Positions 1 through 5,048 of a stretch of 5,050 bases of DNA are shown one piece after another. The DNA is from Halanaerobium sp. (GTDB taxonomy: Bacteria > Bacillota > Halanaerobiia > Halanaerobiales > Halanaerobiaceae): positions 1-5,050 of the forward strand of contig QBLP01000155.1 in NCBI GenBank assembly GCA_003070825.1, given 5' to 3'. The position numbers and the translations under genes were made by a program. Numbering within the stretch: position 1 is the stretch's first letter; every line of letters starts with the position of its first letter. The notes below the pieces were generated by a model. It was not told the origin of the DNA. It saw only the letters and a program-made list of their open reading frames with translations, and searched no databases.

Positions 1-7
1 GGGGTGA
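1..7 (+). promoter_or_regulatory. Ribosome binding site that fixes the protease start
   Basis: GGGGTGA lies five bases upstream of the ATG at 13 and matches the 3' end of 16S rRNA well. A longer reading frame could begin at the GTG at 4-6, but that GTG sits inside this Shine-Dalgarno sequence and would have no site of its own within the window. The ATG at 13 is therefore the better start. Confidence 0.7.
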
Positions 8-12
8 TAAGT

Positions 13-1131
13 ATGAAAAGTTCCTTTACGATTGGACATTTATTTGGAATTCCCGTTAAAATACATGTCAGCCTTTTAATTATTCTTCCTTTTTTCGCCT
101 GGGCTTTTGGTAATAATATCGTTTATCTAACAGAAAATACTGATATAGCAAGAAGGCAGCTGCTTTTAAATCCCTATCTACTAGGGTTTATTATGGCGGT
201 TATGCTTTTTATCAGTATCCTGATTCATGAGCTGGCACATTCACTTGTAGCCAGAACAAAGGATGTGGAAACTACAGATATTACTCTAATGCTCTTTGGC
301 GGTCTGGCAAATATCGAAGAAATATCCAAAGATCCTAAAGATGAAATGAAAATTGCAGCTAGCGGTCCGCTGACCAGTCTGGCTTTGGGTTTGATTTTTG
401 TCTTTGCCGCTAGTTTTGCACCTAACTTTATCCTGGAAGATTTTAGGCTGATAATTTTATATACAGGTCAGCTAAATATTTTTCTTGCAATCTTTAATTT
501 GCTGCCTGCCTTTCCCTCAGATGGAGGCCGAATTCTCAGAGCTTTTATTGCCCAGCGCACTTCTTTTAGGCGGGCAACAGAGATTGCTTCCAAATTTGGT
601 AAGGGTTTTGCTCTAATGTTTGGTATTTTAGGTTTTATGAGCGGAAACTTTCTCTTAGTCTTTATTGCCTTTTTCATCTATATAGGTGCCGCTCAGGAAC
701 ATCAATTCAGCAATATTAAGAGTGCTCTTTCAAACTTAAAGGTAAAGGATTTAATGACTAAGGAGGTTAAAACAGTACCGGTTAATATGAGTGTCCACCG
801 CTTAATAGAAAAAATGTTTAATGATAAACATTCTGGTTTCCCTGTGCTGAGGGACGATAAAGTAGTTGGTATTGTAACCATGGAAGATGCACAGAAGATA
901 AATCAGGAAGAATACCGCAACACTCCGGTCCAGACAATAATGAACAAAGAACTGCACTGTGTTGGGGAAAATGATGAGCTTTATGAGGCATTTAAACTTC
1001 TTTTCCAGAAAGACATTGGCCGACTGCTGGTAATGGAGGGTGAGGAACTTAAAGGAATTATCACCCGCTCAGATGTAATGACCGGACTTAGAGTTAGACA
1101 GTTAGAAAATATAAATAAAGAGGAGCTGTAA
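13..1131 (+). CDS. Site-2 protease family (M50) intramembrane zinc metalloprotease with two C-terminal CBS domains
   Basis: This is a polytopic membrane protein of 372 residues that should cut substrates within or next to the membrane. Numbered from the ATG at 13, it shows the zinc motif HELAH at 72-76 in a hydrophobic segment. The second active-site motif, NLLPAFPSDGG, is at 162-172, with Asp170 as the expected third zinc ligand. A conserved SGPLTSL segment lies near 117-123. Other hydrophobic stretches are near 18-35, 57-75, 118-137, 145-164 and 198-225. Two CBS domains follow (about 244-297 and 304-357); in this family they are thought to bind adenine nucleotides and regulate the protease. 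The architecture is that of the SpoIVFB-like/archaeal S2P group with CBS domains. The catalytic residues look intact. The substrate is unknown; an anti-sigma factor or another membrane-bound regulator is plausible but nothing here shows it. The DUF2177 gene starts 3 bases after the stop, so the two are probably co-transcribed. Any promoter lies upstream of the window. Confidence 0.95.
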   Translation: MKSSFTIGHLFGIPVKIHVSLLIILPFFAWAFGNNIVYLTENTDIARRQLLLNPYLLGFIMAVMLFISILIHELAHSLVARTKDVETTDITLMLFGGLANIEEISKDPKDEMKIAASGPLTSLALGLIFVFAASFAPNFILEDFRLIILYTGQLNIFLAIFNLLPAFPSDGGRILRAFIAQRTSFRRATEIASKFGKGFALMFGILGFMSGNFLLVFIAFFIYIGAAQEHQFSNIKSALSNLKVKDLMTKEVKTVPVNMSVHRLIEKMFNDKHSGFPVLRDDKVVGIVTMEDAQKINQEEYRNTPVQTIMNKELHCVGENDELYEAFKLLFQKDIGRLLVMEGEELKGIITRSDVMTGLRVRQLENINKEEL

Positions 1132-1134
1132 GCA

Positions 1135-1533
1135 ATGGTATTTTTAAAAAATTATCTCATCACATTTATAATTTTTTTGGTGATCGATTTTATCTGGCTG
1201 GGAGCAGTGGCCAGAAATCTTTACCGCAATCAGCTGGGATTTTTGATGAAAGAAAACTTTAATATGACTGCTGCTTTTATTTTCTATCTGCTTTTTACGG
1301 CCGGTCTGGTTTTCTTTGTTCTTAATCAAGCCCTGGCAATTTCCAGCTGGCAGTATGCCTTATTTGCCGGTATGTTTTTTGGACTGATAACTTATTCTAC
1401 TTATGATCTGACAAATCTCGCTACAATTAAGGACTGGCCCCTGACAATTACAATTATCGATTTAATCTGGGGAACATTTCTTGGTGGAATAACTTCTTAT
1501 TTAAGCTATATTGTGATTAATTATTTCAGATAA
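1135..1533 (+). CDS. DUF2177 family small integral membrane protein
   Basis: The product has 132 residues and is almost wholly hydrophobic, with about four membrane segments (near 5-25, 44-66, 72-90 and 103-130). Family-like signatures are visible: an N-terminal DFIWLG around residues 18-23, then a YSTYDLTNLA segment (about 87-96), a following WP, and a late DLIWG motif. This pattern is typical of DUF2177 (PF09945), whose function is not known. The start is supported by AGGAG at 1121-1125, nine bases upstream and inside the end of the protease gene. With only 3 bases between the genes, translation is probably coupled. No GC-rich terminator follows, so the transcript may end in the AT-rich stretch after 1533 or run on into the next gene. 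Confidence 0.88.
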   Translation: MVFLKNYLITFIIFLVIDFIWLGAVARNLYRNQLGFLMKENFNMTAAFIFYLLFTAGLVFFVLNQALAISSWQYALFAGMFFGLITYSTYDLTNLATIKDWPLTITIIDLIWGTFLGGITSYLSYIVINYFR

Positions 1534-1554
1534 ATTTTAAATTATTTTTTCAAA

Positions 1555-1586
1555 TTCATAATTCCTTCATAATTTGCTCCTATAAT
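1555..1586 (+). promoter_or_regulatory. Promoter of the Spy-like gene: TATAAT preceded by an 11-bp-period direct repeat
   Basis: A perfect -10 hexamer TATAAT lies at 1581-1586. No good -35 sits 16-18 bases upstream. Instead TTCATAATT occurs twice, at 1555-1563 and 1566-1574, repeating exactly every 11 bases. The second TTCATA ends nine bases before the -10. Direct repeats with one-helical-turn spacing in place of a -35 are typical of activation by OmpR/PhoB-family response regulators (Pho-box style). The regulator is not in the window. Transcription would start near 1593, giving a leader of about 75 bases. Confidence 0.55.
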
Positions 1587-1607
1587 TAAGTCAGAAGTTA
1601 AGAAAAG

Positions 1608-1635
1608 CATTAATGAAAATTAAAGTTCATTAATG
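1608..1635 (+). repeat. Perfect 10-bp inverted repeat with 8-base loop in the leader of the Spy-like gene
   Basis: CATTAATGAA at 1608-1617 is the exact reverse complement of TTCATTAATG at 1626-1635, separated by AATTAAAG. Each arm also contains the self-palindrome CATTAATG (1608-1615 and 1628-1635), 20 bases apart. It lies between the predicted transcription start and the ribosome binding site. It could act as an operator of two palindromic half-sites or as an AT-rich RNA hairpin in the leader. It has no T-tract and does not look like a terminator. Confidence 0.6.
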
Positions 1636-1667
1636 ACAAAACAAAAATTTATGAGGAGTGAATTAAT

Positions 1668-2312
1668 ATGAAGAAATTATTAATTAGTTTAATGGTGCTG
1701 GCTTTTGTAGTCTCAGTTTTTACAGGTGCAGTTTTTGCTCAGGGTCCCCAGTCTAAGATGGGACCGGCAGCCAACCAGCCCCGCTACAATGAAGATGCAG
1801 GAGAGTTTGGAATTGGTTATAACAGAGTTGAGTTAAGTGAAGAGCAGATTAATGAAATTGCAGATTTAAGAAATGAATTTTATACTCAAACTGAGGATTT
1901 AAGAGATCAGCTTAGAGATTTAAACCGTGAACTTAGAGATCAAGAATTCCGCGGTGCATCTAATGCTGAGATTGGTGAAATTGAAGATAAGATCGAAGAA
2001 GTTTTAGTGCAGATGGATGAAAAAAGACTCAGCAATCAGGAAAAAATGGAAGCAGTTTTAACTGAAGAACAGCTGGCTTTAATTGCAGAAAACCGTCAAA
2101 ACTATGAAGAGCGTTATCAAAATCGTTTTAATAATGATTTTGGACCGGGATCTCAAAGAGGTTTTGGCAGAAGCGGCTACTCAAGATTTGATGAAGACTA
2201 TCATTATGGTATGATGGGCAGAAGTAATTTTGGAGCTAGATCTGGTGGATTCCGCAGTGGTGGAGCTTACAATAGAAGTGTTTCTGGCTTTGGACCCGGT
2301 TGGTGTCACTAA
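1668..2312 (+). CDS. Exported Spy/CpxP/ZraP-like (LTxxQ) periplasmic protein with Gly/Arg-rich tail
   Basis: The product has 214 residues. A signal peptide covers 1-24 (two Lys, a hydrophobic core, then AVFA before Gln25), so the mature protein should be outside the inner membrane. Residues 56-136 are charged and helical and are bracketed by two LTxxQ-type motifs, LSEEQI (56-61) and LTEEQL (131-136). That is the hallmark layout of Spy/CpxP-family chaperones and stress sensors. The last 55 residues are rich in Gly, Arg, Ser and aromatics. This tail holds an acidic/His/Met patch (175-183, DEDYHYGMM) and ends in Trp-Cys-His; Gly-rich C-termini with metal-binding residues are known in ZraP-like members. 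Likely roles are envelope-stress chaperone or metal binding/sensing. The family call is good, but the exact role is inference. The start follows a strong GAGGAGTG site (1653-1660). The gene has its own promoter and terminator, so it is monocistronic. Confidence 0.85.
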   Translation: MKKLLISLMVLAFVVSVFTGAVFAQGPQSKMGPAANQPRYNEDAGEFGIGYNRVELSEEQINEIADLRNEFYTQTEDLRDQLRDLNRELRDQEFRGASNAEIGEIEDKIEEVLVQMDEKRLSNQEKMEAVLTEEQLALIAENRQNYEERYQNRFNNDFGPGSQRGFGRSGYSRFDEDYHYGMMGRSNFGARSGGFRSGGAYNRSVSGFGPGWCH

Positions 2313-2335
2313 ATTTTAATAAAGTTAAGCAAATG

Positions 2336-2363
2336 AAAAAGGCCGGCTAAAACCGGCCTTTTT
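2336..2363. terminator. Bidirectional rho-independent terminator between convergent genes
   Basis: An 11-bp stem is formed by AAAAAGGCCGG (2336-2346) and CCGGCCTTTTT (2353-2363) around the loop CTAAAA. The A-run on the left and T-run on the right give a U-tract on either strand. It can end both the Spy-like transcript (stop at 2312) and the minus-strand transcript whose coding region ends at 2394. Confidence 0.9.
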
Positions 2364-2393
2364 AAAGTTTGGCTGTTTAATTTAAAACAAATC

Positions 2394-3212
2394 TTAATTA
2401 AAAAGATCACTCAGATCAATCTTAATATCGAACTGAATATCTACTCCATTATCATCATCTGGATCCTCATCAGCCCAGTCATCATTATCCCAGTCACCGC
2501 CATCATCGTCCCAATCATCGTCTTCTTCTAAATCATTATATCTTTCTCTTAATTCTTCATAAACAATATCTTTAGTTACCCGGCGGCCCCTGCCTTCTTT
2601 TTTGATAGTTCGACCAGTATTTAAATTTTTGTAATAGTAACTGTACTTTTGATTTGCATGGTGGACTTCAAGTTTTTCTATCATATTGCGGTCCCGGTAA
2701 TAATATTCATATTTTTGATTTTTAATTTCTATTTTTTCTTCGACTCCAGTCCGCTGATTATTATATTTATAATCATAATTATTGCCGCGTACCTTGATTA
2801 TTTCAGTTCCGCCGTTGAACTCATATTTTTTATCATATTTTTTAGTATCAAGTGGTGGGAAGTGTCTTTCGCGGTAAGGATGTCTAAATCTGACCAGCTC
2901 ATCATCAAAGATGATCGATGGCATTCCATAATAATAGTGAAATTCATTAATTCTTTCGCGATTTCTGACCAGTCTCTCCAGATCACCCTGATCAAGTTTT
3001 TTATCTGAGTTGCTGTAATAATAAAGAATTAAACTGATATCCTTACTATCCAGCCCCAGACGAGCCATATATTCTACATCTTCACTGTCAACATCTTTAA
3101 AAATCCTAACCAAAAGCTTCTTATCAAAGTCATCCAGCTCAACTGCAGCTGCAGAAATTGAACTAAAAATTATCATTATTAAAATACTGAAAATAGTGAT
3201 TTTTTTAAGCAT
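2394..3212 (-). CDS. Exported protein of unknown function with 22-residue Tyr-rich repeats and an Asp/Trp acidic tail
   Basis: I cannot assign a function to this 272-residue protein. Residues 1-23 form a signal peptide (MLKK, a hydrophobic core, then SISAAA). Residues about 25-105 are helical and loosely recall a domain found in other exported hypotheticals, with a leader such as LGLDSKDISLILYYYS and an end at GMPSIIF. Residues 126-211 hold a repeat with a 22-residue period. Its tyrosine clusters begin at 146 (YDYKY), 168 (YEYYY) and 190 (YSYYY), each followed by Asn/Arg turns; a charged strand such as EEKIEI or IEKLEV is clear in the first two. A weaker unit starts at 126. This suggests successive beta-hairpins. 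Residues 228-256 are mostly Asp with Trp234, Trp241 and Trp246 and include DWDDDG, similar to Ca2+-binding DxDxDG loops. A short alternating strand (VDIQFDIKIDL) ends the protein. The start is supported by GGGAGG eight bases upstream of the ATG. Confidence 0.85.
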   Translation of the reverse strand: MLKKITIFSILIMIIFSSISAAAVELDDFDKKLLVRIFKDVDSEDVEYMARLGLDSKDISLILYYYSNSDKKLDQGDLERLVRNRERINEFHYYYGMPSIIFDDELVRFRHPYRERHFPPLDTKKYDKKYEFNGGTEIIKVRGNNYDYKYNNQRTGVEEKIEIKNQKYEYYYRDRNMIEKLEVHHANQKYSYYYKNLNTGRTIKKEGRGRRVTKDIVYEELRERYNDLEEDDDWDDDGGDWDNDDWADEDPDDDNGVDIQFDIKIDLSDLFN

Positions 3213-3257
3213 ATTTTTTACCTCCCGGCAGTTTTAATTTAATTTTCCTCTACTTTT

Positions 3258-3286
3258 ATTATAATCTGAATTTAATTCATTTACAA
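3258..3286 (-). promoter_or_regulatory. Near-consensus promoter of the minus-strand exported-protein gene
   Basis: Read on the minus strand, TTGTAA (plus coordinates 3281-3286) is followed after exactly 17 bases by TATAAT (3258-3263). The -10 lies about 45 bases upstream of the ATG at 3212 and ahead of the GGGAGG ribosome binding site (3221-3226). Hexamers and spacing fit the housekeeping sigma factor. The promoter stands back to back with the hemerythrin promoter. Confidence 0.75.
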
Positions 3287-3303
3287 TGATCAAAGTGTGA
3301 TAT

Positions 3304-3332
3304 TTGAAAAAGCTGATGATCTGTAATAAAAT
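3304..3332 (+). promoter_or_regulatory. Promoter of the hemerythrin-CheX operon
   Basis: TTGAAA (3304-3309) and TAAAAT (3327-3332) are separated by exactly 17 bases, a good housekeeping-type promoter. A second possible -10, TATAAG at 3332-3337, overlaps its end. Transcription would start near 3340, leaving a leader of about 38 bases with a GAGGAGTGA ribosome binding site (3365-3373). Only 17 bases separate its -35 from the divergent -35 at 3281-3286, so shared control is possible. Confidence 0.7.
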
Positions 3333-3377
3333 ATAAGCAGTCTTTAATTTTTACATATTTGACAGAGGAGTGAAAAA

Positions 3378-3809
3378 ATGATCTGGAGAGAAGAATATAA
3401 AATTGGAGTAGAACTGGTAGATGAACAGCATCAGGAACTTTTTAAGCGCCTGGGAGATTTTATTCAGACTGTAAGAAGTGATCAAGAAAATTCAGAGAAG
3501 AAAAAAGAGGTAGAAAGAACTTTGAATTTTATGGGCGAATATGTAGTGACTCACTTTGATGCTGAAGAGGCTCTGCAGAAAAGATTTAATTACCCTGATT
3601 TTGAGGAGCATCATCAAATTCATGAAGATTTCAAAGCAGAAGTTGCAGAATTTCAGGAAAAATATAGTGCAGATGAATATGATGATGATTTTCTGCTGGA
3701 ATTCAGCGGCCGGCTTTTAACCTGGCTGATCAACCATGTTGCTTCAACTGATCAGGATATTGGGGAACATATAAACTCTGTAAAAGAGAAAGAGGAGGAA
3801 CTAAAGTAA
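3378..3809 (+). CDS. Bacteriohemerythrin (non-haem diiron O2-binding protein)
   Basis: This is a soluble cytoplasmic four-helix-bundle protein of 143 residues, the usual length for single-domain bacterial hemerythrins. The complete diiron ligand set is visible: His18 (in VDEQHQELF), His59 and Glu63 (HFDAE), His78 and His82 (HHQIH), His120 and Asp125 (HVASTD). The N-terminal IWREEYKIGVELVDEQH is typical of the family. Known roles include reversible O2 binding, O2 delivery or sensing, and handling of NO or iron. In an anaerobe, O2 detection or scavenging is the natural reading. It has no signal peptide and no fused signalling domain. Its stop overlaps the next start by one base (TAATG at 3807-3811), so it is translationally coupled to the CheX gene, suggesting the two products act in one process. 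Confidence 0.96.
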   Translation: MIWREEYKIGVELVDEQHQELFKRLGDFIQTVRSDQENSEKKKEVERTLNFMGEYVVTHFDAEEALQKRFNYPDFEEHHQIHEDFKAEVAEFQEKYSADEYDDDFLLEFSGRLLTWLINHVASTDQDIGEHINSVKEKEEELK

Positions 3810-4264
3810 TGGATGTAAAATACTTAAATCCAATAATTGCAGCAACCGATTCAGTTTTTCAAACCATGCTTTCAGTAAAGCCGGAAAAGGGAGAAGTTTC
3901 AATTCAGGAAGATCTGGTAACTGATAAGGAGGCAAATGTAATTATTGGCATGACAGGAGATATAAAAGGATCTATAGTATACAGTTTTTCCAAAGAAATG
4001 GCTTTAAAGGTAGTCGAAGCGATGTCAGGAATGGAAATGGAGGAACTTGATAAATTTGTAACCTCAGCCATGGGGGAATTAGGAAATATTATCAGCGGTA
4101 AGGCAACAACCGGCTTAGCTGAGCAGGATTTAAGCTGTGATATTGCTCCTCCACAGATTGTAACAGGTAAAAATATCAATATTAGTTCTGAAGCAGATAA
4201 AGTATTAATGGTTAAATTTAATACGGATCTGGGAGAATTTGATGTTGGTTTTTCAATTAATTAG
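3809..4264 (+). CDS. cheX: CheX-type chemotaxis phosphatase (CheC/CheX/FliY superfamily)
   Basis: The product has 151 residues, normal for CheX, a cytoplasmic protein that speeds dephosphorylation of CheY-P. The catalytic ExxN motif is intact: Glu90 and Asn93 in the helix MGELGNIISGKA (88-99). CheX carries one such motif, whereas CheC usually has two. The N-terminal half has the strand-rich MTGDIKGSIVYSF segment (48-60). The C-terminal half has the PPQIVTGKNI and LGEFDVGFSI strands typical of the fold. No other chemotaxis gene lies in the window. The start ATG overlaps the hemerythrin stop, with AGGAGG at 3793-3798 inside the upstream gene. The partner could be a flagellar CheY or another receiver-domain protein, possibly one responding to O2; that link is inferred only from the operon. 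Confidence 0.92.
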   Translation: MDVKYLNPIIAATDSVFQTMLSVKPEKGEVSIQEDLVTDKEANVIIGMTGDIKGSIVYSFSKEMALKVVEAMSGMEMEELDKFVTSAMGELGNIISGKATTGLAEQDLSCDIAPPQIVTGKNINISSEADKVLMVKFNTDLGEFDVGFSIN

Positions 4265-4269
4265 TATTT

Positions 4270-4290
4270 AAAGCTCCTGCGGGAGCTTTT
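4270..4290 (+). terminator. Rho-independent terminator of the hemerythrin-CheX operon
   Basis: AAAGCTCC (4270-4277) pairs with GGAGCTTT (4282-4289) around a TGCG tetraloop, giving an 8-bp stem that runs into a short T-run (4287-4290). It begins six bases after the cheX stop. The T-tract is short, but position and stem make the call good. Confidence 0.82.
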
Positions 4291-4333
4291 CTCATTTTGG
4301 GCAGGATAATTTTTTTAATTGGAGAATAATATA

Positions 4334-4339
4334 TATAAT
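4334..4339 (+). promoter_or_regulatory. Probable -10 element for the PH-like membrane protein gene
   Basis: A perfect TATAAT sits about 58 bases upstream of the ATG at 4398 and downstream of the previous terminator, so this gene needs its own promoter. The -35 region (about 4311-4316) is only a T-run, with no clear hexamer. The promoter may be weak or need an activator. The surrounding sequence is very AT-rich, so a chance match is possible. Confidence 0.4.
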
Positions 4340-4397
4340 AGTAAATCTTTAGTTATCAATTTAGCAGTTAAAATTATTATGGATGGGGGCATAAATT

Positions 4398-4922
4398 ATG
4401 GAGGAAATCTATCAGTATAATAAATATAAATTTTTAGAAAAGCTTTATACTCCAGTAGGGATTTTTCTGGCAGGTATTTTGCTGCAGTTTTTTTATCCCG
4501 GGATTGGTTTTTATCAGCGAATTTTAATTTATTTGGTTTATTTATCAGGAGTTTTATTATTTGCTTTTGATGCTCTGCCAATAATAATCAGCACTTATAA
4601 AGTCTGGAACAAAGAGATTATTTTAACCAATAGAACAATTGTGCTTAAAGGTGATGATCATTTAAAAACAATAGTTGTCAATAGAAGAGATATTGAAAGA
4701 ATAATTTTCCGCTCTTTAAGGGGGGAGGATGTTGAGATTCCTCATTTTCAAAAGCTTGAAGATATTGATGAGCAATTATTCGAGCTGGCAGGCCGCAAAT
4801 TAATCATAGAATTTGATGCAGAAACTGCAGAAGATGAATTAATTATTTATTTAGAATTACTGCCTGAGGAATTTTTAGAGGAATTTATTAAATGGTATCA
4901 GGCCGATATTGCGCTTAAATAA
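4398..4922 (+). CDS. Two-TM membrane protein with a bacterial PH-like (DUF304/bPH2-like) domain
   Basis: I do not recognise a named gene. The 174-residue product has a short cytoplasm-like N-terminus and two hydrophobic segments (about 18-34 and 41-65) joined by a very short turn, then a soluble C-terminal part of about 105 residues. The segment just after the second membrane span (about 71-105) runs NKEIILTNRTIVLKG, a strand, then RRDIERIIFRS. That resembles bacterial PH domains of the DUF304 type, which usually follow a two-helix membrane hairpin and show an xLTNxRI pattern and a later xxIxxI segment. Such domains are poorly characterised, with possible roles in membrane-associated scaffolding. 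The C-terminal 60 residues are rich in Glu. The start is supported by a GGATGGGGG purine run (4381-4389) at normal spacing. It is flanked by a terminator and a hairpin and so stands alone. Domain identity is moderate; function is unknown. Confidence 0.75.
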   Translation: MEEIYQYNKYKFLEKLYTPVGIFLAGILLQFFYPGIGFYQRILIYLVYLSGVLLFAFDALPIIISTYKVWNKEIILTNRTIVLKGDDHLKTIVVNRRDIERIIFRSLRGEDVEIPHFQKLEDIDEQLFELAGRKLIIEFDAETAEDELIIYLELLPEEFLEEFIKWYQADIALK

Positions 4923-4945
4923 TGACATATATTTTGCAATTTTAA

Positions 4946-4968
4946 ATCCGGCGGTAATCCCGTCGGAT
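4946..4968 (+). terminator. Hairpin downstream of the PH-like gene, possible weak terminator
   Basis: ATCCGGCGG (4946-4954) can pair with CCGTCGGAT (4960-4968) through nine base pairs, one of them G-U, around a five-base loop. It begins 23 bases after the stop at 4922. No clean T-run follows on the plus strand, but the TTT before the hairpin (4941-4943) is followed by AAA on the left flank, so termination on the other strand is no clearer. It may end or stabilise the transcript. Confidence 0.45.
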
Positions 4969-5019
4969 ATTAGATTATAATTCTAAAAATTTTAACTAAT
5001 AGAACTATTCCCCTGGTTA

Positions 5020-5048
5020 TTGACATTTGTTTATAAATATAATATTGT
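5020..5048 (+). promoter_or_regulatory. Probable promoter for a gene beyond the right edge
   Basis: A perfect -35 hexamer TTGACA (5020-5025) is followed after 17 bases by TATTGT (5043-5048), which keeps the most important -10 positions. A perfect TATAAT also occurs at 5038-5043, but only 12 bases from the -35, too close to pair with it. The downstream gene is not in the window. Confidence 0.5.

Noticed and set aside
4..12. Alternative GTG start for the site-2 protease three codons upstream
   Set aside because: The GTG lies inside the GGGGTGA ribosome binding site that serves the ATG at 13, and family members usually begin close to the position of that ATG.
468..677. 69-codon minus-strand open frame
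   Set aside because: It is antisense to the conserved catalytic core of the protease, has no recognisable ribosome binding site and resembles no family I know.
1531..1556. Possible terminator after the DUF2177 gene (AT-rich run with TTTTTT)
   Set aside because: No GC-containing stem precedes the T-run; any pairing is only between short A/T stretches.
2649..3008. 119-codon plus-strand open frame rich in Ile and Phe
   Set aside because: It is antisense to the Tyr-rich repeat region. Its hydrophobic composition is what reverse-strand reading of AT-rich codons gives, and the minus-strand gene has a signal peptide, ribosome binding site and promoter.
3281..3300. Possible CRP/FNR-like site (TTACA ... 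TGTGA) between the divergent promoters
   Set aside because: The two half-sites face the wrong way and their spacing does not fit a CRP/FNR palindrome.
3904..4179. 91-codon minus-strand open frame
   Set aside because: It is fully antisense to the CheX gene, whose conserved ExxN helix is coded here on the plus strand.
4998..5009. AATAG-AA-CTATT inverted repeat near the right edge
   Set aside because: A five-base arm in very AT-rich sequence is expected by chance and nothing else marks it as a site.
5038..5043. TATAAT as the -10 partner of TTGACA at 5020
   Set aside because: The spacer would be 12 bases, too short for a normal sigma-70-type promoter; TATTGT at 5043-5048 gives 17.
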